Shown here piece by piece: positions 44,959 through 53,076 of a stretch of 64,000 bases of DNA. Below the pieces are notes generated by a model. That model ran no database searches. It was not told the DNA's origin and saw only the letters and a list, made by a program, of their open reading frames with translations. The position numbers and the translations under genes are program-made. The stretch is from Fibrivirga algicola. GTDB lineage: Bacteria; Bacteroidota; Bacteroidia; Cytophagales; Spirosomataceae. Positions within the stretch are counted from its first letter, which is position 1. Each line of letters starts with the position of its first letter. The DNA lies in NCBI RefSeq assembly GCF_011742925.1, contig NZ_WAEL01000005.1, positions 248,001-312,000 on the forward strand, written 5' to 3'.

Positions 44959-45065
44959 GACGGTAAAGGGGTCTGTGGTTGGTTAATGCTTTGCTGGTGG
45001 GCAGGGAGCGCGATCACTACCTACCCGCCAGTAACACCCGATAGACAAGCAAACTGCCTGATCGT

Positions 45066-46034
45066 TTAACTCACCTTCTTGAAGAAGGAGTCGACAAACT
45101 CCATCTTATCGAAGGTCTGGAGATCGTCGATTTTCTCACCAACACCGATGTACTTAACCGGAATTTGAAACTGGTCGGAAATGCCGATGACCACACCGCC
45201 CTTGGCCGTACCGTCCAGCTTAGTGATCGCCAGTGCTGTTACCTCAGTTACTCTCGTAAACTCGGTTGCCTGAATAAACGCGTTTTGTCCCGTCGATCCG
45301 TCCAGCACGAGCAGTACTTCGTGTGGCGCGTCGGGAATAAACTTCTGCATCACCCGCTTGATCTTCGATAGCTCGTTCATCAAATTCACTTTCGTATGCA
45401 GTCGCCCGGCGGTATCAATAATGACTACATCGGCGCCCATTTCCTGCCCTTTTTTTACGGCGTCGTAGGCTACGGCCGAGGGGTCGGTATTCATACCATG
45501 CGAAATAACCGGAACGCCAACGCGGTCGCCCCAGAGTTTAAGCTGGTCAACGGCAGCGGCCCGGAAGGTATCGCCCGCGCCAAGCACAACAACTTTGCCG
45601 CGTTTGTGAAATTGCGACGCCAGCTTGCCAATGGTCGTGGTTTTACCTACCCCATTGACGCCAACGACCATGATAACATACGGTTTCTTGCCGGCAGGCA
45701 AGTCGAAGTCATCGCTACCTGTGGCACTGGCGCTTTTATTATCAGATAGCAGGGCGGCAATTTCTTCGCGCAGAATAGAGTCCAGTTCACTGGTCCCCAT
45801 GTATTTGTCGCGCGCCACTCGGGCTTCGATCCGGTCGATGATCTTAACGGTTGTTTCAACGCCTACGTCAGAGGAGATCAGCACGTTTTCAAGTTCATCG
45901 AGTACTTCTTCGTCGACGGTCGCTTTACCGACAACGGCCCGTCCCAGTTTAGAGAAGAAACTGTCTTTGCTTTTCTCTAAGCCTTTGTCGAGCGACTCTT
46001 TTTTCTCTTTTCCAAATAAACCGAAGAAAGCCAT
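45066..46034 (-). CDS. ftsY: Signal recognition particle receptor FtsY
   Basis: A 322-residue SRP-family GTPase that delivers ribosome-nascent chain complexes to the membrane translocon. A short N-terminal acidic/lysine region, the N domain (DEEVLDELENVLISSDVGVETTVKIIDRI), the G domain with GVNGVGKTTTIGKLA, DTFRAAAVDQLK, DTAGRLHTKVNLM and TKLDGTAKGG, and the C-terminal PVKYIGVGEKIDDLQTF are present. The large acidic A domain of E. coli FtsY is missing, as usual in Bacteroidota. ATG 46034 (MAFFGLFGKEKKE) is the family start. Confidence 0.97.
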   Translation of the reverse strand: MAFFGLFGKEKKESLDKGLEKSKDSFFSKLGRAVVGKATVDEEVLDELENVLISSDVGVETTVKIIDRIEARVARDKYMGTSELDSILREEIAALLSDNKSASATGSDDFDLPAGKKPYVIMVVGVNGVGKTTTIGKLASQFHKRGKVVVLGAGDTFRAAAVDQLKLWGDRVGVPVISHGMNTDPSAVAYDAVKKGQEMGADVVIIDTAGRLHTKVNLMNELSKIKRVMQKFIPDAPHEVLLVLDGSTGQNAFIQATEFTRVTEVTALAITKLDGTAKGGVVIGISDQFQIPVKYIGVGEKIDDLQTFDKMEFVDSFFKKVS

Positions 46035-46179
46035 AGGTATATAATAGTCTTGAAAGTCGTCATTGAGGAGTTCTAGGTCTGGAAAGCCGTATACTCGTCT
46101 GTATTGAGCAACGTGACTTATAACGCATCGATGACGACTTTCAGGGCTTTGAACTTCCTGTACAAAGCTAAAACAAAAA

Positions 46180-46198
46180 AAGTCCCTCATCGGGACTT
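46180..46198 (-). terminator. Rho-independent terminator of the rpmG-DUF4295 unit
   Basis: AAGTCCC (46180-46186) pairs with GGGACTT (46192-46198); on the minus strand a run of seven T follows. It lies 34 bp after the DUF4295 stop. Confidence 0.8.
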
Positions 46199-46231
46199 CC
46201 TTGTACGCGGTTACTGAACGTTAACGAGCAA

Positions 46232-46387
46232 CTAAGCTTTCAGTGCGTTTTGCACTTCGTCGATCAGTACCATTTCTTCTTTGAAGGTGTAAGCCCCCGT
46301 TTTGGGTGACTTCACGGCACGGATCACTTTCGCGTATGCTTTGCCGTTATCCTTCGTTTTCAGGGTTGCAACTACCTTCTTTGCCAT
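46232..46387 (-). CDS. DUF4295 small basic protein
   Basis: A 51-residue protein, MAKKVVATLKTKDNGKAYAK to VQNALKA, matching the DUF4295 family that in Bacteroidota always sits after rpmB-rpmG. It is lysine-rich and may be a ribosome- or RNA-associated protein, function unproven. It is 66 bp after rpmG and followed by a terminator. It is easily missed because of its size. Confidence 0.88.
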   Translation of the reverse strand: MAKKVVATLKTKDNGKAYAKVIRAVKSPKTGAYTFKEEMVLIDEVQNALKA

Positions 46388-46453
46388 TGTTCTGAGCTTG
46401 TTTTGACGTGTGCCTCAATTGCTGTTACGCATCGGGTTCCGCCGGATGACTAA

Positions 46454-46636
46454 TTACTTAATCTCTTTATGGAGCGTTACCCGCTTCAAATTCGGATTGT
46501 ACTTCTTACGCTCGATACGAGCTGGCGTGTTCTTACGGTTCTTAGTCGTAATGTACCGCGATGTGCCGGGAACGTTAGTTTCCTTCTGTTCTGTGCACTC
46601 TAAAATTACCTGAACTCTATTACCTTTCTTAGCCAT
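46454..46636 (-). CDS. rpmG: 50S ribosomal protein L33
   Basis: A 60-residue L33 with the family body [52 protein letters not shown]. It lacks the zinc cysteine pairs of some L33 forms (C13 is alone), so it is a zinc-independent type. A consensus promoter sits 28 bp upstream and DUF4295 follows. rpmB (L28), often the neighbour, is not present upstream. Confidence 0.95.
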   Translation of the reverse strand: MAKKGNRVQVILECTEQKETNVPGTSRYITTKNRKNTPARIERKKYNPNLKRVTLHKEIK

Positions 46637-46664
46637 GGCTATCTGATTTTTCTCAACGGGACCG

Positions 46665-46695
46665 CAAAGATAGGAAATGGAATCTTTATGCGCAA
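46665..46695 (-). promoter_or_regulatory. Promoter of rpmG
   Basis: On the minus strand TTG (46695-46693), a 20-bp spacer and TATCTTTG (46672-46665), a full consensus match. Confidence 0.7.
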
Positions 46696-46891
46696 CGGTC
46701 TTTTCAGTATGGCTGTCAGATTATTACGCATCAAATAGGCTCTGCGGATCAAAAAAGGGTATGCAAGCCAAACCAGCCTTCTTTTTGGTACAACAAGCAT
46801 GGGCGTTATACACCTGCATAGCCCACAAGTAGGTGATCATCAGTGCTTAACTACATAGGCAGCTGAAAGGCTGCTTTCATCGTCAACCGAT

Positions 46892-47839
46892 ATGCAATTC
46901 TATTCTCTGGTTCTGTCAATCTGTTTACTGATCCTCTCTTTAGTTGCTCCTGTACGGGCGCAGAAGCAGATCTGTGTGACGATCGATGACCTGCCCACCG
47001 TGTCTCGCTTTTATCGGACTCCCGAGGGACGTGACTTACTCACGAAAAGCCTGCTCACTCAGTTAGGGCAGTATAACGTACCTGCTATTGGGTTCGTTGT
47101 AGGTGAAAAACTGGTAGTAAGAGACAAACCCGATACCGCTCAGATAAGGTTGCTCAAGCGGTGGCTCAGTGCTGGCATGGAACTAGGAAACCACACCTTC
47201 GCCCACAAGGACTACAATGCTGTTTCGGCTGCCGAGTTCCAGCAGGATATCGCTGGCGTAGACACACTGCTGCGTGGTTTACTACAACCGATGAACCGGC
47301 AACCCCGCTATTTTCGGCATCCCTATCTGCATCGCGGAAACACCGTGGCCAAGCGTGATTCATTGGTGCGCTACCTGGCCGACCATGCGTATCAGGAAGC
47401 CCCTGTTTCGATTGATAATGGCGATTACCTGTTCTCTGCTGCTTACGATATGGCCCTGCTCCGCCAGAATACCAGTCTGGCAGCAGCAGTGGGTAAGCAG
47501 TACGTAACATACATGCTCGACTGTGTCCATTATTATGAAGCGCAGGCCGATTCGCTGTTTAAACGCCCGATCGCCCATATCCTGCTGATGCATGCTAACA
47601 CCATCAATTCCATTTATCTGGGGGAAGTGCTTTCTCGCCTGGCGACAGAAGGCTATCGCTTTATCTCGCTCGAGAAAGCGGTTCAGGATCCTGCTTATCA
47701 ATCGCGCGACGACTATGTAAACAAAGGCGGTATTTCCTGGCTGCACCGCTGGGCCTTGACGCAGGGAAAACGGGGCGCTTTTTTCAACGGAGAGCCAGAG
47801 GTTCCCGCTGGTATTAGTCAGCTAGCTGAGGGTAAGTAA
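46892..47839 (+). CDS. Secreted polysaccharide deacetylase (NodB-like)
   Basis: A 315-residue CE4-type deacetylase with a signal peptide ending at about residue 23 (APVRAQ). CVTIDDLPTV (D32-D33) is motif 1 with the metal aspartate and catalytic base, NHTFAHKDY (H101, H105) is motif 2 with the metal histidines, and YFRHPYLHRGNT is motif 3. It would remove acetyl groups from N-acetylated glycans such as chitin- or peptidoglycan-type polymers in the periplasm or outside. Monocistronic by context. Confidence 0.92.
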   Translation: MQFYSLVLSICLLILSLVAPVRAQKQICVTIDDLPTVSRFYRTPEGRDLLTKSLLTQLGQYNVPAIGFVVGEKLVVRDKPDTAQIRLLKRWLSAGMELGNHTFAHKDYNAVSAAEFQQDIAGVDTLLRGLLQPMNRQPRYFRHPYLHRGNTVAKRDSLVRYLADHAYQEAPVSIDNGDYLFSAAYDMALLRQNTSLAAAVGKQYVTYMLDCVHYYEAQADSLFKRPIAHILLMHANTINSIYLGEVLSRLATEGYRFISLEKAVQDPAYQSRDDYVNKGGISWLHRWALTQGKRGAFFNGEPEVPAGISQLAEGK

Positions 47840-47959
47840 AGGCCGTGAACATGTGGGACAATTAGGCAGGTGGGGTAATTATTTAAGGGCTGTTTATGTT
47901 ACATCCGAAAGCTTTCCGGCTCGTAAACGGGCTGGGGCACTTACGGCTTTAACAACGCG

Positions 47960-48988
47960 ATGAACAGCATTCCTTTTTCTATACTCGATCTGGTTCCCGT
48001 TGCTCAGGGTAGCACGGTCAATCAGGCACTACAAAACGCCCGTGATTTGGCGCAACATGCCGAAAAATGGGGCTATAACCGATATTGGTTAGCCGAACAC
48101 CATAACATGACCGGCGTTGCCAGTGCCGCTACCTCGGTCGTAATTGGGTACATTGCCGGTGGTACAAAAACGATTCGGGTTGGGTCAGGTGGTATCATGC
48201 TGCCCAACCACTCGCCACTCGTAATCGCCGAACAGTTTGGTACGCTCGCGTCGCTTTATCCGGGTCGGGTCGATCTGGGTGTTGGTCGGGCACCGGGTTC
48301 CGATCAGGTAACTGCCCGTGCGCTGCGGCGTAACCTGACTGGCCCCGATACGTTCCCGCAAGACGTGGTTGAATTGCGCCAGTATTTTCAGGCGGCGCAA
48401 CCGGGACAAGCCGTTCAGGCAATGCCGGGAGCTGGCCTGAACGTACCCATCTGGATACTAGGCTCCAGCCTGTTTGGCGCGCAACTCGCAGCGATGCTGG
48501 GCTTACCGTTTGCTTTCGCGTCGCACTTTGCGCCCGACGCCCTCATGCAGGCATTGCATGTGTACCGCACACAGTTTGTGCCTTCCGAAACCCTGGCTAA
48601 ACCCTACGTAATGCTGGGTATAAACGTGGTGGCGGCCGATACCGACGAGGAAGCGCGGCGGCTCTTTACGTCGGTGCAACAGCAGTTTATCAATTTGCGG
48701 CGTGGTACGCCCGGCCAATTACCACCGCCCGTCGACCGTCCCGATTTGCTCGAATATGCCATTCAGCAATCGGGAGCAAATCAGATGCTGCGCTATGCCG
48801 TTGTGGGCTCGCCCGAAACCGTGCACCGTGGCTTGACTAACTTCATTGAGCAAACACAGGTGGATGAACTGATGACAACCGCCCAGATTTTCGACCATTC
48901 GGCCCGGTTACGTTCGTTCGAGATTACGGCTCAGGTGCGTAATGCATTAATCGGCCAGTCAACGCTTACCGGCGAACTATCGGCCTGA
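47960..48988 (+). CDS. LLM-class flavin-dependent oxidoreductase, luciferase-like
   Basis: A 342-residue TIM-barrel flavoenzyme. [11 protein letters not shown] at the start, [74 protein letters not shown], and [12 protein letters not shown] are typical of the MsnO8 group. It uses FMN to oxidise an unknown small substrate, often in detoxification or aromatic/sulfur metabolism. A strong terminator follows 17 bp downstream. Confidence 0.93.
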   Translation: MNSIPFSILDLVPVAQGSTVNQALQNARDLAQHAEKWGYNRYWLAEHHNMTGVASAATSVVIGYIAGGTKTIRVGSGGIMLPNHSPLVIAEQFGTLASLYPGRVDLGVGRAPGSDQVTARALRRNLTGPDTFPQDVVELRQYFQAAQPGQAVQAMPGAGLNVPIWILGSSLFGAQLAAMLGLPFAFASHFAPDALMQALHVYRTQFVPSETLAKPYVMLGINVVAADTDEEARRLFTSVQQQFINLRRGTPGQLPPPVDRPDLLEYAIQQSGANQMLRYAVVGSPETVHRGLTNFIEQTQVDELMTTAQIFDHSARLRSFEITAQVRNALIGQSTLTGELSA

Positions 48989-49004
48989 CCAAACGGGAAC
49001 AACC

Positions 49005-49053
49005 AAAGAGGGCGCCCCCTAGCAATAGTTAATTGCTAGGGGGCGCCCTCTTT
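49005..49053 (+). terminator. Strong stem-loop terminator after the LLM oxidoreductase
   Basis: Positions 49005-49026 and 49032-49053 are exact reverse complements: 22-bp stem, 5-base loop, core GAGGGCGCCCCCTAGCAAT. It begins 17 bp after the stop. Confidence 0.92.
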
Positions 49054-49418
49054 GATTGTGTTCAGTACTAAGTGTCTGTCAGTCTTGGTACATCTGCTGG
49101 TAGACAGCGCATACGAGAGATGCCTTTGATTTGAGATATTGAGTACACATATAAGATTTTGGATTATTACTATATACTATATATGGCTGATTTTTGGTGT
49201 AATAATTCAGTGATTAGGTAGCCTGGAGGAAAAGTAAAAGGATATAAATGGGTAAAGTCTTGTAAGATTGACTATTAACTAGAATATGACGAATAGTTAA
49301 TATTTGTTTGGCTGCCTGTTGCTACACAAATTTTCCTGTTAACTTTCCGCCAGATTAATGGAATAAATATAACTAAAACAAGCTTTATAATTGCTTTACA
49401 GGAATTTTACGTCAAACA
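49054..49418. other. AT-rich intergenic stretch
   Basis: 365 bp of AT-rich sequence with TATATACTATATATGG near 49170. No gene, terminator or clear promoter pair is seen. Confidence 0.5.
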
Positions 49419-49649
49419 ATGTACCTACTTTTTAGTGCCTTAGGCTCTTTGATAGCTTTGTCGGGATTATTGCTGGTGATTTATCGCCCATCCCTCAGCG
49501 TAAAATGTCCACACTGCGGCCAGACCGTATCTATCGATAAAATGCACAGGCCAGCTTTGATCAAGACACTTTTTTTCTACCTCCCAACCGAATCATACAA
49601 ATGCTTGTCTTGCCTGCGCAGTTTTTTGCTGATTGGTAACGGCAGATAG
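49419..49649 (+). CDS. Small membrane protein with a CPHC/CLSC zinc-ribbon-like pair
   Basis: A 76-residue protein: one N-terminal membrane helix (LLFSALGSLIALSGLLLVIYRP), then VKCPHCGQTVSI and YKCLSCLRSF, two cysteine pairs 27 residues apart that could bind zinc, separated by a second hydrophobic piece (LIKTLFFYLP). I do not recognise the family. It is the last host gene before the element's left end, 104 bp away. Coding status is supported by the paired cysteines but not proven. Confidence 0.55.
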   Translation: MYLLFSALGSLIALSGLLLVIYRPSLSVKCPHCGQTVSIDKMHRPALIKTLFFYLPTESYKCLSCLRSFLLIGNGR

Positions 49650-49721
49650 CCTCATCAGGCAGGAGAGCTTACTAGTCGAGATAGGGCTATAGCGCCACAT
49701 TCGGTGCAGGGCTGAAAAGAA

Positions 49722-49763
49722 AAAACCCCTACCGGTCTGTTTTATCAAACTAGTAGGGGTTTT
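49722..49763 (-). terminator. Displaced original terminator of the tRNA-Met gene
   Basis: AAAACCCCTAC (49722-49732) and GTAGGGGTTTT (49753-49763) form an 11-bp stem with a 20-base loop. Its right arm is part of the 27-bp direct repeat, so before integration this hairpin would have been directly downstream of the tRNA 3' end. Confidence 0.75.
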
Positions 49764-49780
49764 CTTAGTAGCGGGAGCTG
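49754..49780. repeat. attL: left direct repeat of the element
   Basis: These 27 bases are identical to 62429-62455 (TAGGGGTTTTCTTAG followed by TAGCGGGAGCTG). The last 12 bases are the 3' end of tRNA-Met. The next ten bases (AACTTTAACC) still resemble the tRNA (GACTCGAACC) with three mismatches. Confidence 0.92.
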
Positions 49781-49917
49781 AACTTTAACCTATCTAATTT
49801 CAGTAGTTATATTATACATCGCAATATGCATAAAATCTCCCTATTTAATCAATAGAGGCGGTTTTCGATAGTTATGGCGATTATGTCTGATTAGGCCGAA
49901 TACGAATAAACTAAGCT

Positions 49918-49964
49918 ATTCCGTACACCATTCCGTACACCGTGTTATATTTGGTGTACGGAAT
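49918..49964. repeat. Left cluster of a 12-bp word, candidate integrase arm sites
   Basis: ATTCCGTACACC occurs twice in tandem (49918-49929, 49930-49941) and once inverted (49953-49964). The same tandem pair recurs near the right end at 62363-62386. Spacing and position suggest binding sites of the recombinase or excisionase; they also flank the integrase -7 box. Confidence 0.85.
49946..49953 (+). promoter_or_regulatory. -7 box of the integrase gene
   Basis: TATATTTG is a full TAnnTTTG match, 28 bp before the ATG at 49982. It lies between the second direct and the inverted copy of ATTCCGTACACC, so binding at those words would repress the gene. Confidence 0.6.
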
Positions 49965-49981
49965 AACACACAGAAAACGCT

Positions 49982-51292
49982 ATGTCTCGTTCGTCAGATT
50001 CGCCCGTTACGTACCTGTTACGTGACCCCAAAGCAACAAAAGCAACTCCTATTATCTGTGCAGTTCGATTCGAGAACCAACGGCTCAATTTTGGTTCAGG
50101 ATTCAAAGTCCTGCCTATACACTGGAACGGCAAAACCAGCCGGGTAAAGAACATAGTTGATGCCATAGACAAGCAACAGATCAACGATTGGCTAAAAGAT
50201 ACAGATGAAGCCATAGGCGGCATTATTGCTGATATGAAGTCTAACCGGCAAGCCCTCACCAAAGAGAGCGTAAAGGCCCGTATAGATGCTTACCTAAAGC
50301 CAGTTGTCGAGGTAGCCAAACCGGAACCAACAGAACCCGCCTTATTTACATTCATATCTAAGTTCATTACTGCCGCCCCTACCCGCGTCAATATCGAGAC
50401 GGGTAAGCACGTAGAACGGCGTACTATTCAGAAGTACGAAACCGTTTTGAAGGTCTTACGGGAATTTGCTATCATATACCGCCGTAAGGTTGATTTTGAT
50501 ACTATCGACCTTGATTTCTACGACGCTTTTAACGCCTATCTGACTGCAACGAAAGGCTTTGCCACTAACAACGTAGGTAAGTACCTGCAAACGTTGAAGG
50601 TCTTTCTAAACGATGCCAGCGCAAGGGGTATTCAGGTTAAGCAGGATTACCGGAGCCGCAAATTTAAGGTTGTCAAAGAGGATGCCGATAACGTCTATCT
50701 GAGTGAGGCCGAACTACTACGGTTACAGGAAATAGACCTATCCAAATCAGAGCGATTAGAGCGCGTTAGAGACCTCTTCTTAGTTGGTTGTTACACTGGC
50801 TTACGGTTCTCTGACTTAACCAACCTACGGCCCGAATACATCAAAGACGGGCTTATCCGTATTGAGCAGCAAAAGACCGCTGACAAAGTAGTTATTCCCT
50901 GCTATGACATAGTGACGGCCATGTTAGCGAAATACGGCGGCACGTTGCCCAGAAGTATATCGAACCAAAAGATGAACGACTATCTGAAAGAGGTTTGTCA
51001 GTTGGCTGGTATCAATAGTATTGAGAGCAAGGCGCAAACGAAGGGGGGGAAACGGGTAACAAAATCATTCGAGAAATGGGAAATGGTAAGCACCCACACT
51101 GCCCGCCGTTCGTTCGCTACAAATATGTACCTGATAGGTATTCCGGCTATGACCATTATGCAGATTACTGGCCACCGTACCGAAAAAGCATTTATGAAGT
51201 ACATCAAACTTGACCGAGAGCAACACGCTAAAGTAATGGCCCTACACTGGCAAAAACAGGTTACCGCCGCTTCACCGTTCAAGAGTGCTTAA
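49982..51292 (+). CDS. Tyrosine recombinase (phage integrase family)
   Basis: A 436-residue integrase of the Bacteroidota type: N-terminal arm-binding region (PIICAVRFENQRLNFGSGFKVLPIHWNGKT), SAM-like core-binding domain (about 105-215) and catalytic domain. Catalytic residues are the first Arg in CYTGLRFSDLTNLR (about 274), HTARRSFATNMYL with H-x-x-R (about 370-373), the second His in ITGHRTEKAF, and the tyrosine in FMKYIKLD (about 405). It should catalyse integration into and excision from the tRNA 3' end. It is the first gene of the element and its promoter sits in the 12-bp word cluster. Confidence 0.95.
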   Translation: MSRSSDSPVTYLLRDPKATKATPIICAVRFENQRLNFGSGFKVLPIHWNGKTSRVKNIVDAIDKQQINDWLKDTDEAIGGIIADMKSNRQALTKESVKARIDAYLKPVVEVAKPEPTEPALFTFISKFITAAPTRVNIETGKHVERRTIQKYETVLKVLREFAIIYRRKVDFDTIDLDFYDAFNAYLTATKGFATNNVGKYLQTLKVFLNDASARGIQVKQDYRSRKFKVVKEDADNVYLSEAELLRLQEIDLSKSERLERVRDLFLVGCYTGLRFSDLTNLRPEYIKDGLIRIEQQKTADKVVIPCYDIVTAMLAKYGGTLPRSISNQKMNDYLKEVCQLAGINSIESKAQTKGGKRVTKSFEKWEMVSTHTARRSFATNMYLIGIPAMTIMQITGHRTEKAFMKYIKLDREQHAKVMALHWQKQVTAASPFKSA

Positions 51293-51302
51293 ACTAGCAA
51301 AA

Positions 51303-51336
51303 AGCCCGCTGAGGTCTGGAACACCAACAGCGGGCT
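51303..51336. terminator. Hairpin between integrase and the next gene
   Basis: AGCCCGCTG (51303-51311) and CAGCGGGCT (51328-51336) form a 9-bp stem with a 16-base loop. No T-run follows, so it may be an mRNA-processing or attenuation stem as much as a terminator. Confidence 0.65.
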
Positions 51337-51351
51337 AAATCAATTTCAACA

Positions 51352-52410
51352 ATGCAAGAGCCAATATACGACCCTGAACGGCTGAAAACAGATGATGCCT
51401 ATACCTACTCAATGCTAGACGTATTTACGGCTCATATAGAAAGTTTGCTTTCCTATGAAGATCAGGTAGAATATTTTATTCGGATAAGTATAGCGATGGG
51501 GACTCACAAGGATGAAAACGGAGTCATTTGGCAACGCTCAGGTATGGGAATGTTTGGTCATACTAATACCGGCCCAACTTGGAAAGAGACAGATGATAAT
51601 GGGGCGGTAATAAGTCAGAAGCATTGGGGACTAGCCTACCCAAACAATGACAAAGACCTAGCATTGACCCGTAAGGTATGGTTTGAAAAAGTTAGGCATA
51701 CCGAATATTCATCGTTTGAGCAGTGGGTAAATGAACCCTTAGAGCAACGTAAAGCTAGATATTTTGCCAGTAGTGAGGGCTGGAATAGTACCGATTACGC
51801 ACGCTTACAACTTACTGCAATCGAGAGTATGATAAAGCAGTTTCAGACTGAATACACTGTATTCAGAGAGGGAAAAGGTAAACTTACTCATGAACCAGAG
51901 CCAGTAAAACAGCAGCGACTGAACGCCCCTGCTTTGATTGAAAGCGAATTGTTGGGAAACCCGGCTATCAACTGGCTTGCTTTTATTCGGAGCAGCCAAT
52001 TACGGAGCTTTGGCATATTGTGGGATATGGTAGCCTTTAAACTGTTCCTACTTAAAGAAATTAGTAACCCTACGCAGCCCGATCAACAGGGGGCAATAAA
52101 AAGCGAACCCTCAGCAACGAAAACAAAACGGGGTAAATACATCAAACACGGACGAGATCAAGCAATCGAACAGTTTAGGTACTTTGTTCGCAATACTATT
52201 ACGACTGAGCTAAGGAACCGCCGTACTCCTAATCCTGCTAAGATTATAGCAAAGGCTTACAAAGATGTTTCAGAAAAGGTTGATGCTAAAGGTGAACGGA
52301 TTTACAATGAGAGAACACTTAGAGGATACTTGCCAGCTGCCAATCATGAAACAATATTTGGCGAAATTCACCGGCAAGTTTCAAATGAATTAGGGCTATC
52401 AATCAGTTAG
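51352..52410 (+). CDS. Element-encoded protein of unknown function
   Basis: A 352-residue soluble protein that I do not recognise. Visible are a lysine/arginine-rich region (KSEPSATKTKRGKYIKHGRDQAIEQFRYFVRNT) in the C-terminal third, which looks nucleic-acid-binding, and an N-terminal acidic part. No membrane helix or signal. It sits between integrase and excisionase-like genes, where elements often carry a regulator of excision or transfer. Codon use is similar to the neighbours. Its start ATG 51352 is 59 bp after the integrase stop. Confidence 0.7.
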   Translation: MQEPIYDPERLKTDDAYTYSMLDVFTAHIESLLSYEDQVEYFIRISIAMGTHKDENGVIWQRSGMGMFGHTNTGPTWKETDDNGAVISQKHWGLAYPNNDKDLALTRKVWFEKVRHTEYSSFEQWVNEPLEQRKARYFASSEGWNSTDYARLQLTAIESMIKQFQTEYTVFREGKGKLTHEPEPVKQQRLNAPALIESELLGNPAINWLAFIRSSQLRSFGILWDMVAFKLFLLKEISNPTQPDQQGAIKSEPSATKTKRGKYIKHGRDQAIEQFRYFVRNTITTELRNRRTPNPAKIIAKAYKDVSEKVDAKGERIYNERTLRGYLPAANHETIFGEIHRQVSNELGLSIS

Positions 52411-52449
52411 TTAAAGGGTACTTCTGGCAAGATTATTTTTCGCCAGTTC

Positions 52450-52491
52450 AACCGGCTTAAATCAGCGTAACCCGTTGGTATTGAGCCGGTT
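52450..52491 (+). terminator. Terminator-like hairpin before the excisionase-like gene
   Basis: AACCGGCT (52450-52457) and AGCCGGTT (52484-52491) pair around a 26-base loop; TTTATTTTTTTA follows, a fair T-tract for terminating the 51352 gene. Confidence 0.65.
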
Positions 52492-52534
52492 TTTATTTTT
52501 TTACTTCACGTTCGAATCAATTAAGATAAACAAA

Positions 52535-52831
52535 ATGCACGATTTGAACGACCTGCAAATCTTCTTAGGCAATGTTCTAAGACCTATAGTTTATGAAGCT
52601 GTTAAAGCAGTTTCGACGCCTTCAGCACCTACACCTGTAGGCGCTGAACAAGATGAACTCCTAACACCGGGGGAAACCGCGAAACTCCTTAAGGTTTCTA
52701 AGGTCACGGTGTGGGATTGGACAGCTAACCGGGGCATTCTCACGAAGCACACTATCGGCAATCAGGTACGCTACCTAAAGTCAGAGGTGTTAGCAGCGGT
52801 CACGAAAAAACAAGTCAATCATATAAAATAG
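52535..52831 (+). CDS. Excisionase-like helix-turn-helix protein
   Basis: A 98-residue protein with a C-terminal MerR/excisionase type winged helix: LTPGETAKLLKVSKVTVWDWTANRGILTKHTIGNQVRYLKSEVLAAV (HTH_17 pattern). Such proteins act as recombination directionality factors or regulators, turning integrase toward excision. ATG 52535 (MHDLNDLQIFL) is preferred over a frame starting 60 bases earlier inside the T-rich tract. Confidence 0.85.
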   Translation: MHDLNDLQIFLGNVLRPIVYEAVKAVSTPSAPTPVGAEQDELLTPGETAKLLKVSKVTVWDWTANRGILTKHTIGNQVRYLKSEVLAAVTKKQVNHIK

Positions 52832-52840
52832 ATCGCCGCT

Positions 52841-53014
52841 ATGACTATGTATGACTTTGACTTGCTAGCGTTGTGGCATCTACTACAGCTTGTTCAACAA
52901 TACGCACCCGATCAAAACGACCGGGAAACGGCCAAATGGTTTTCGGACCGTTTTGGTAACCATCTGCAAGAGCAGGAGCAAACACCCATTAGCACCCCCG
53001 GCAACCAAGAGTAA
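52841..53014 (+). CDS. Small unknown protein between xis-like and ATPase genes
   Basis: A 57-residue frame (MTMYDFDLLALWHLLQLVQQ to TPISTPGNQE) starting 9 bp after the excisionase stop and ending before a hairpin. It looks like a small helical protein: hydrophobic start, then charged RETAKWFSDRFGNHLQEQEQ. No family recognised. Its tight spacing after the HTH gene favours real expression. Confidence 0.55.
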   Translation: MTMYDFDLLALWHLLQLVQQYAPDQNDRETAKWFSDRFGNHLQEQEQTPISTPGNQE

Positions 53015-53030
53015 TCCAATCACTTTAACG

Positions 53031-53064
53031 AAAACGGGTTGATGCCCCCGCGCCAACCCGTTTT
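53031..53064. terminator. Hairpin before the RepA-like gene
   Basis: AAAACGGGTTG (53031-53041) and CAACCCGTTTT (53054-53064) form an 11-bp stem, 12-base loop, 12 bp before the ATG at 53077. Resembles a terminator but short T-run. Confidence 0.7.
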
Positions 53065-53076
53065 AATCATTCAGTT

